Shown: piece by piece, positions 1 to 4,618 of the stretch
Layout: each line of letters opens with the position of its first letter
Numbering within the stretch: the first letter of the stretch is position 1
NCBI GenBank assembly: GCA_011524845.1
Contig: WTJL01000172.1
Span: forward strand, 20,051 to 28,324
Reading direction: 5' to 3'
Length of the DNA: 8,274 nucleotides
DNA from: Flavobacteriales bacterium
GTDB taxonomy: Bacteria; Bacteroidota; Bacteroidia; Flavobacteriales_D; Sanyastnellaceae
Translations under genes and position numbers: made by a program
The notes under the pieces: model-generated
Database searches by the model: none
Seen by the model: the letters and a program-made list of their open reading frames with translations, nothing else
What the model was told of the DNA's origin: nothing

Positions 1-536
1 GCGCGGTCCACATCGTCCTTCCAATCACGCGAGGTGGGCACGCCGTAAATGAGGTCCACGGTCATGTTGTCAAACCCCGCAGCGTGGGCGCGTCGCACCC
101 CATCCTCGGCTTCCTGTCCCGTGTGGGCACGGTTCATCCAATCGAGGGTGTCGTTGTGGAAGCTTTGGATGCCAATGCTCAAGCGGTTCACCCCGGCGTG
201 CAACCACGCCTCCAAACGGTCTGGGGTCAAGTCTTCAGGATTGGCCTCGAGGGTGACTTCGTCAAGCGCAGACAGGTCGAGGCTTAGGGCGCGGGACACG
301 CCTTGAAGAAGGGACTGGATGGCGTCGGGACTCAGGAGCGAGGGGGTCCCTCCGCCGAGGTAAAGCGTCCGCATGTTGAGTTGGGTCCATGCGGGGGTTT
401 GGGCTGCCCGAATCTCCGCTTCCCGAACGATGGCGTCGACCATGGCGTCGGCGGTTTGGGTCGAGGTCGAAAAGTGAAAATCACAGTAGTGACAAGCCTG
501 TCGACAGAAGGGAACGTGCAGGTATATCCCGGCCAT
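1..536 (-). CDS. hemW: HemW-like radical SAM heme chaperone (coproporphyrinogen III oxidase-like), N-terminal part
   Basis: The visible 178 residues are the N-terminal half of a HemW/HemN-family radical SAM protein, which usually has about 370-390 residues. The C-terminal half lies beyond the left edge. The start MAGIYLHVPFC is typical of HemW. The cysteine motif C11-x3-C15-x2-C18 would hold the [4Fe-4S] cluster that cleaves S-adenosylmethionine. The SAM-binding GGGTPS motif is at residues 61-66, EANPED at 98-102, and RLSIGIQSF at about 118-126, all in the expected order. HemW proteins act in the cytoplasm as heme-binding chaperones; many are misannotated as oxygen-independent coproporphyrinogen oxidases, and the true HemN enzyme is longer. 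The ATG at 534-536 is preferred because an in-frame TAG lies a few codons upstream and no other ATG intervenes. The gene diverges from the biotin carrier gene across 37 bp. Family assignment is firm; HemW rather than another HemN-like paralogue is likely. Confidence 0.93.
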   Translation of the reverse strand, partial: MAGIYLHVPFCRQACHYCDFHFSTSTQTADAMVDAIVREAEIRAAQTPAWTQLNMRTLYLGGGTPSLLSPDAIQSLLQGVSRALSLDLSALDEVTLEANPEDLTPDRLEAWLHAGVNRLSIGIQSFHNDTLDWMNRAHTGQEAEDGVRRAHAAGFDNMTVDLIYGVPTSRDWKDDVDR

Positions 537-540
537 GGCC

Positions 541-548
541 CAAAGGTC
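541..548 (-). promoter_or_regulatory. putative -7 promoter element of hemW
   Basis: On the minus strand the sequence reads GACCTTTG, one mismatch from the Bacteroidota -7 consensus TAnnTTTG. It ends exactly 4 nt before the hemW ATG. That spacing would put the transcription start at or next to the start codon, giving a leaderless mRNA. I see no convincing TTTG-type -33 element at the usual distance, so the call rests on the element, its position and the two similar sites at 562 and 1132. Confidence 0.3.
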
Positions 549-561
549 GTGGCTTCCATGC

Positions 562-569
562 TACCTTCG
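562..569 (+). promoter_or_regulatory. putative -7 promoter element of the biotin carrier gene
   Basis: TACCTTCG differs from TAnnTTTG at one position and ends 4 nt before the ATG at 574. It supports the start at 574 over the in-frame ATG at 535, which lies upstream of this element. No clear -33 element is visible. The region where one would lie overlaps the hemW -7 element and start codon, so two polymerases could hardly bind both promoters at once. Confidence 0.33.
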
Positions 570-573
570 CATC

Positions 574-1056
574 ATGGCCCGAGAAATCCAATGGGACGAC
601 GTCCGCATCGAACGAGAAGCCGCCGGAATCGGGGCGGAAGGAGAGTGGACGGCGTTGGGCCCGCGAACGTGGTCGGTGTTTCACAAAGGCCAAAAGTTCA
701 AAGTGGAGTGCGAGAAGGGTCCTGACGCAGAAGGACACTTGGTGGTGCGAATCAATGGGGTGCGCCGCGAGGTCCGCGTGATGGACGAGCGCGCCAAGCT
801 GCTCGAAAAGATGGGCATGTCCGTGACCGCGGGTGCGGCCTCTGGAGACGTCAAGGCCCCCATGCCAGGCAAGGTGTTGCAGGTGTTGGTTCAACCCGGC
901 GCCAGCGTGGAAGAAGGCCAACCTTTGTTGGTGTTGGAGGCCATGAAAATGGAAAACATGATCAAAGCGGTGGCTTCCGGGGTCGTGTCTGAAGTCCCCA
1001 TTTCAGAGGGGCAGGCCGTCGAAAAAGGCGCGCTTCTTGTCGGTTTTGAGGCCTGA
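574..1056 (+). CDS. biotin carboxyl carrier protein (biotin/lipoyl attachment domain)
   Basis: A 160-residue protein whose C-terminal 70 residues are a biotinyl domain. The biotin-acceptor lysine is K125 in EAMKMEN (122-128), and the APMPGK motif at 95-100 marks the start of the domain. The N-terminal 80 residues are polar and resemble the leader region of stand-alone carboxyl-carrier subunits in Bacteroidota, often annotated as the biotin carrier subunit of acetyl-CoA or propionyl-CoA carboxylase. The protein would be biotinylated in the cytoplasm and carry CO2 between the carboxylase and carboxyltransferase subunits. Neither partner is in the window, so the substrate enzyme cannot be told. 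The ATG at 574 is chosen over the in-frame ATG at 535 because the latter overlaps the divergent hemW start and lies upstream of the promoter-like element. An 87-bp gap follows, so it is probably monocistronic. Confidence 0.9.
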   Translation: MAREIQWDDVRIEREAAGIGAEGEWTALGPRTWSVFHKGQKFKVECEKGPDAEGHLVVRINGVRREVRVMDERAKLLEKMGMSVTAGAASGDVKAPMPGKVLQVLVQPGASVEEGQPLLVLEAMKMENMIKAVASGVVSEVPISEGQAVEKGALLVGFEA

Positions 1057-1110
1057 GGGTCGTCCTTTCCTTTCCCCGTTGTGGTGTTGATGACATGTCG
1101 ACGAAGCGAC

Positions 1111-1131
1111 TTTCTGCGTTGGACGTAGAAG
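1111..1131 (+). other. small hairpin upstream of the CHU_C operon
   Basis: TTTCTGCG (1111-1118) can pair with CGTAGAAG (1124-1131) around a 5-nt loop, an 8-bp RNA stem that includes two G-U pairs. It lies between the biotin carrier stop and the next start. No T-tract follows, so it is a poor intrinsic terminator. It could be the 3' end of the biotin carrier mRNA, an operator for the downstream operon, or chance. An 8-bp palindrome, AAGTACTT (1129-1136), overlaps its right arm and the promoter-like element at 1132. Confidence 0.25.
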
Positions 1132-1139
1132 TACTTTCG
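1132..1139 (+). promoter_or_regulatory. putative -7 promoter element of the CHU_C/PorP/kinase operon
   Basis: TACTTTCG is one mismatch from TAnnTTTG and ends 4 nt before the ATG at 1144, the same spacing as the two elements in the hemW/biotin carrier gap. A TTTC at 1111-1114, 17 nt upstream, is a possible weak -33 element. An in-frame TAG at 1126-1128 excludes an earlier start for this gene, so the 4-nt spacing does not depend on the choice of start. Confidence 0.35.
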
Positions 1140-1143
1140 AGAC

Positions 1144-2142
1144 ATGAGCATTCGTGATGTTTTTTGCGCGGGTTGGCTCGCGTTGATGCTGGCGCACGTG
1201 GCATCGCCGTCGTTTGCGCAAAGCGCGGCCTGCGACAACGCCCTTGATCTGTGTGGCCAGGTGGACACCACCGCCACCCTGAACGCGCCCCTCGACTTGC
1301 CGGGGGCCTCCGCCCTTCAGGGGCTGTTTGACGTCAACAACGTGCAGGTCATCCACTTTCACACGACGTTTTTTGGTCAGTTTGCGGAGCCGACCGAACC
1401 GGTGGAGGTGTCCTTCTCGGGAGTGGAATGCAGTGGGCCATTGTTGGCAAGGGTGTTTCAGTCCAACCCACTGGACGATTGCAGTGCCGGAGAATACGTG
1501 CCCGTGTCAGAAGCCTGGTCGTTTTCTCAAGACACGGTGTTGACCTCGGACGCGTTGTTCCAAAACACCGACTACGTGCTCCTCGTGGGTGCGGTCAACA
1601 ATGGGTGCGCGGTCAATGTGGAACTTGGAGGCATTGCCATGAGCATTGATGCTTGCTGCACGTCGAGCATCGATTACGGAGAAACCACCACGGTGGAGGT
1701 GCTCGGGTCGGATCCTGACCTTGGGTATGTGTGGACGCCTGAAGAGTTGGCGGAGATGGTGGACAACCAATTGGCGGAATTGAGTCCCTACGAGACCACA
1801 ACGTTTGAAGTGACGGGGTACATCCAAAATTGCGCGTACAGCGATGCCGTCCTCGTGGCCGTGGGATCTCCGATCAACGTTCCCAACGCCTTCTCGCCCA
1901 ACAACGACGCGTTCAACGACACGTGGAACATTTTTGGGCTGTCTCAATTTCCCACCTCGACGATTGAAGTGTTTGACCGATGGGGTCAAAACGTCTACCG
2001 CTCGGTGTCCTACCCCAACCCTTGGGGAGGCAAAAACCGGGGAGTGGATGTGCCGGCTGGAACGTACTACTACGTGATCCACCTGAACGAACCGAATGCC
2101 AACCTCGCTCCCGTCACGGGGCACGTCGCCGTCATCCGATGA
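1144..2142 (+). CDS. secreted protein with T9SS type B sorting domain (CHU_C)
   Basis: A 332-residue exported protein. Residues 1-25 form a signal peptide with a hydrophobic core at about 9-20 and probable cleavage after SFA25. Residues 27-170 are a cysteine-containing, beta-rich region that I do not recognise (C30, C37, C96, C113, C155). Residues 171-240 look like an Ig/PKD-like module, with YVWTPEEL at 195-202 and the pattern SPYETTTFEVTG at 214-225. Residues 243-332 are the gliding-motility-associated C-terminal domain: NVPNAFSPNNDAFND (245-259), VFDRWGQNVY (276-285), PWGG (293-296) and a final VAVIR. This domain is the type B signal that directs proteins through the T9SS to the cell surface or medium. 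The next gene encodes a PorP/SprF protein and overlaps it by 4 nt, so this is its likely client. It is much shorter than adhesins such as SprB. An in-frame TAG at 1126-1128 fixes the start. Confidence 0.92.
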   Translation: MSIRDVFCAGWLALMLAHVASPSFAQSAACDNALDLCGQVDTTATLNAPLDLPGASALQGLFDVNNVQVIHFHTTFFGQFAEPTEPVEVSFSGVECSGPLLARVFQSNPLDDCSAGEYVPVSEAWSFSQDTVLTSDALFQNTDYVLLVGAVNNGCAVNVELGGIAMSIDACCTSSIDYGETTTVEVLGSDPDLGYVWTPEELAEMVDNQLAELSPYETTTFEVTGYIQNCAYSDAVLVAVGSPINVPNAFSPNNDAFNDTWNIFGLSQFPTSTIEVFDRWGQNVYRSVSYPNPWGGKNRGVDVPAGTYYYVIHLNEPNANLAPVTGHVAVIR

Positions 2143-3101
2143 ACAGCAAGAACCTCACCCGAGCCTGTTGGATGGCGCTGTGGATGCTCGGAAGCGTCGC
2201 AGCATCTCACGCCCAATTCGGAGGCGTGCGCTCCCTGTTTCTCATGTCCAACGTGCTGGACAACCCTGCGGCGGCGGGCAATTCTCCTTGCCTGGACATG
2301 CGCATGGGTGTGCGGTCCCAATGGACGGGATTTGACGGCGCACCGATGGGCAGTTTCGCGTCGTTGTCGGGCCGTTTGGGCCAGGGCACCACGCTGGCCC
2401 ACGGCATGGGCGGTTACGTGCTGACCGACGACATTGGACCTTGGTCCAACACGCGCTTCAGCCTGGCCTATTCGGCCAAGGTCCGCCTCACCACAGGGGC
2501 GAAGTTGAGCGCGGGCATCGCCTTGGGCATGGTTCAGTACCGGTTGGACATCGGAAGCCTTCAATTCCCTGAATACGCGGCCACGGACGATCCGGCGTTG
2601 TTTGGAAGCGCCACCTCTCAGACGGTGTTCCCGACCATGGACTTTGGGTTGTGGTACGAGGACAAACAGACGTTTGCCGCCTTCAGCATGCAGAACATCA
2701 CGTCCACGACGTTGACGGACATCGCCGCGACCACGTCTTCCGGCCGCATCGCCGTCTTGACCGGTGGCCGCTACATCAAGTTGGACCGTCGGTTCGCCTT
2801 CCGCCCCGCAGCCCAAATGCGCTTGGCGTCTGGATTGCCAGCCTCCATCGACTTCCAAGGGACGTTCAGCATGGACGACCGCGTGTCCATGGGCTTGGGG
2901 TACCGTTCAGGATCGGCCTTGGTCGGGGTGATGAGCTTGAAGCTTTTCGAGTCCATGACGGTGGGTTACGCTTACGATTTTGGGGTGTCTGCCTTGAGTG
3001 TGGCGGCCCGGAATTCTCATGAAATTGTGATTTCGCTGACGGCCTGCGACAAGGACGATCCGTTCTTCGGAACCGGGGGCCGTTGCCCTGCTTACGATTG
3101 A
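2139..3101 (+). CDS. PorP/SprF family type IX secretion system membrane protein
   Basis: A 320-residue outer-membrane protein of the PorP/SprF family, close to the family's usual length of about 300-340. The signal peptide covers residues 1-25 (SHA before Q26). It is followed by the family's early signature, NVLDNPAAAGNSP (38-50). The rest alternates short hydrophobic and polar stretches, as in a beta-barrel, with repeated glycine-rich strands such as MGLGYRSGSALVG near the end. The tail holds a Cys pair (C303, C316). PorP/SprF proteins sit in the outer membrane and are needed for secretion or anchoring of type B T9SS cargo; SprF serves SprB in Flavobacterium johnsoniae. The ATG overlaps the stop of the cargo gene (ATGA), implying coupled translation and a dedicated cargo-partner pair. 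The reading frame stays open upstream inside the cargo gene, but the signal peptide fixes the start at 2139. Confidence 0.91.
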   Translation: MNSKNLTRACWMALWMLGSVAASHAQFGGVRSLFLMSNVLDNPAAAGNSPCLDMRMGVRSQWTGFDGAPMGSFASLSGRLGQGTTLAHGMGGYVLTDDIGPWSNTRFSLAYSAKVRLTTGAKLSAGIALGMVQYRLDIGSLQFPEYAATDDPALFGSATSQTVFPTMDFGLWYEDKQTFAAFSMQNITSTTLTDIAATTSSGRIAVLTGGRYIKLDRRFAFRPAAQMRLASGLPASIDFQGTFSMDDRVSMGLGYRSGSALVGVMSLKLFESMTVGYAYDFGVSALSVAARNSHEIVISLTACDKDDPFFGTGGRCPAYD

Positions 3102-3106
3102 CGCCC

Positions 3107-4597
3107 ATGCACGACACCCTGTCCAAGCGCTTGCTCTTTTTGGCCGCTGCCGCCATTGTGGTGGTGACCTTGGGCTACACGCAGCACTTGGCATCCATCA
3201 TTCGGGAAGAGGAGCAGAGAAAGGTGGACCTGTGGGTGGAGGCCGTGAAGCAGCGTGCAGAGTTGGTGTCCTACACCCAAACCCTGTTCGAGGACTTGGG
3301 CGCCGAGGAAAAGAAACGAGCGGACCGGCTCGCTGCGGCCTATCGCCTCATCCAAGAGGCCCCCGTGGGCACAGATTTGACGTTTGCGGGCGACTTTTTG
3401 GTCAACAACAACACCGTCCCTGTGCTCATCACCAACCGAGAGGGCAAGGTGGTGTACAAGGTCAACGTGGACCCGCCGCCTGCAGGGGTTTCGGAAAAGG
3501 CGTACTACGACAGCATTCGCCAAACCCAGATGAGCCGCAACCCGCCCATCCGGTTTGAGGAGGTGGGGCAGACGATCTACTACGCAGAAAGTGTGCGGTT
3601 GCGGAGGTTGCGCGAGGCCATGGACGAGTTGATCGAATCGTTCATCTCGGAGACGGTGATCAACAGCGCGTCGGTTCCAGTGCTCCTGATCGATTCTTCC
3701 GCCACCCAGGTGGTCAAATCTCAAGGCATCGATGTGTCTGCCTTGGACACCCCAGAAAAGTTGCAGGAGCGCTACGTGGAGATGAGCCAAGACAACCCGC
3801 CCATCCCGGTGTATTTGCCCGGAGAAGGCTGGCACGTCGTCTTCTACGAGGAGAGCATGGTGCTGACCCAGTTGCGGTATTTCCCGGCGGTGCAACTGTT
3901 GCTCATCGCCGCGTTCCTGCTTGTGGCGTACCTCGTGTTCAGTTCGTCGAGGCGGGCAGAGCAAAACCGGGTGTGGGTCGGCATGGCCAAGGAGACGGCC
4001 CACCAGTTGGGCACGCCGCTGAGCTCGTTGATGGCCTGGTCGGGGCTGCTGGCTTCCAAAGGCGTGGAGGAGGAGGCGCTTCGGGAAATGGACAAAGACA
4101 TCGCACGACTTCAAGTGGTGGCGGAACGGTTTTCCAAGATTGGATCACAGGCCAAACTCGAACCAGACACCCCCCTTGACGTGGTCCGCGACACCGCCGA
4201 GTACATGCGCCCCCGCGTCAGCAAACACGTTGAGCTCGAGGTGGATTTGGGCCCGGAAGCGGGTCAATTGGCACTGAGCCGGCCGCTGTTGAGTTGGGTG
4301 TTGGAGAACCTCATTCGGAACGCTGTAGACGCCATGGACGGGGAAGGCGTGCTGACCCTTCGCGCCCATTGGAAAGAGGACGCGTTCACCATCGAGGTGG
4401 AAGACAACGGAAGGGGCATGACCAAGGCCGTGGCGCGCAAAGTGTTTGACCCTGGATTCACGACCAAATCACGCGGCTGGGGGCTGGGCTTGTCCTTGGC
4501 GAAGCGGATTGTGGAAGAGGTGCACGGAGGCCAAATCTTCGTGGCCGCCACGGAGCCTGGAAAAGGCACCAACTTCAGGATGGTGTTTCGCGCGTGA
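3107..4597 (+). CDS. membrane sensor histidine kinase with tandem extracytoplasmic sensor modules
   Basis: A 496-residue two-component sensor kinase of a Bacteroidota-type family. TM1 is at about 8-25 and TM2 at about 262-279. Between them lies a 235-residue extracytoplasmic region with two similar modules (about 98-170 and 184-258; see the separate entry). No HAMP or PAS domain follows TM2. The dimerisation helix comes directly, with phospho-acceptor H299 in KETAHQLGTPLSS. The ATPase domain shows the N-box NLIRNAVDAM (N405), G1 DNGRGM (433-438), F-box FDPGFTTK and G2 GWGLGLSLAKRI (457-468), so the kinase looks intact. The ATG at 3107 lies 5 nt after the PorP stop; an in-frame TTG at 3083 would add 8 residues and is less likely. 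It is the third gene of an apparent operon with a T9SS cargo and a PorP/SprF protein. No response regulator is present, so partner and signal are unknown. Confidence 0.94.
   Translation: MHDTLSKRLLFLAAAAIVVVTLGYTQHLASIIREEEQRKVDLWVEAVKQRAELVSYTQTLFEDLGAEEKKRADRLAAAYRLIQEAPVGTDLTFAGDFLVNNNTVPVLITNREGKVVYKVNVDPPPAGVSEKAYYDSIRQTQMSRNPPIRFEEVGQTIYYAESVRLRRLREAMDELIESFISETVINSASVPVLLIDSSATQVVKSQGIDVSALDTPEKLQERYVEMSQDNPPIPVYLPGEGWHVVFYEESMVLTQLRYFPAVQLLLIAAFLLVAYLVFSSSRRAEQNRVWVGMAKETAHQLGTPLSSLMAWSGLLASKGVEEEALREMDKDIARLQVVAERFSKIGSQAKLEPDTPLDVVRDTAEYMRPRVSKHVELEVDLGPEAGQLALSRPLLSWVLENLIRNAVDAMDGEGVLTLRAHWKEDAFTIEVEDNGRGMTKAVARKVFDPGFTTKSRGWGLGLSLAKRIVEEVHGGQIFVAATEPGKGTNFRMVFRA
3398..3880 (+). 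repeat. tandem duplication of the kinase sensor module (protein level)
   Basis: Two segments of the kinase share the same ordered landmarks. Copy 1 (residues about 98-170) has VPVL at 104, MSRNPPI at 142-148, YYAES at 158-162 and L165-x2-LR. Copy 2 (about 184-258) has VPVL at 190, MSQDNPPI at 226-233, FYEES at 246-250 and L253-x2-LR. Spacings match within three residues: 40 versus 39 from the first proline to the asparagine, 17 versus 20 from there to the serine, and 3 in both from serine to leucine. Copy 2 runs into TM2; copy 1 runs into a charged helix that leads to copy 2. The DNA copies have diverged, so the duplication is old. Confidence 0.7.
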
Positions 4598-4618
4598 CCG
4601 CGCCCCGGGCTCGCCTCG

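Noticed and set aside
535..573. Biotin carrier start at the upstream ATG (535)
   Set aside because: It overlaps the hemW start codon and lies upstream of the promoter-like element. The added 13 residues have no resemblance to the family.
1097..1110. GTCG-ACGAAG-CGAC mini-hairpin as a terminator for the biotin carrier gene
   Set aside because: A 4-bp stem is too short to call, and only three T residues follow.
2070..2858. Minus-strand open frame antisense to the PorP/SprF gene (262 codons)
   Set aside because: Shadow frame with Arg/Gly/His-rich composition and no domain.
3093..3100. TACGATTG upstream of the kinase as a further -7 element
   Set aside because: It lies in the end of the PorP/SprF coding sequence, with 6 nt instead of 4 to the ATG, and the gene is already explained as part of the operon. 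Chance is the simpler reading.
3092..4114. Minus-strand open frame antisense to the histidine kinase (340 codons)
   Set aside because: Rich in His, Arg and Gln with no motif; it mirrors the kinase, whose motifs are all present on the plus strand.
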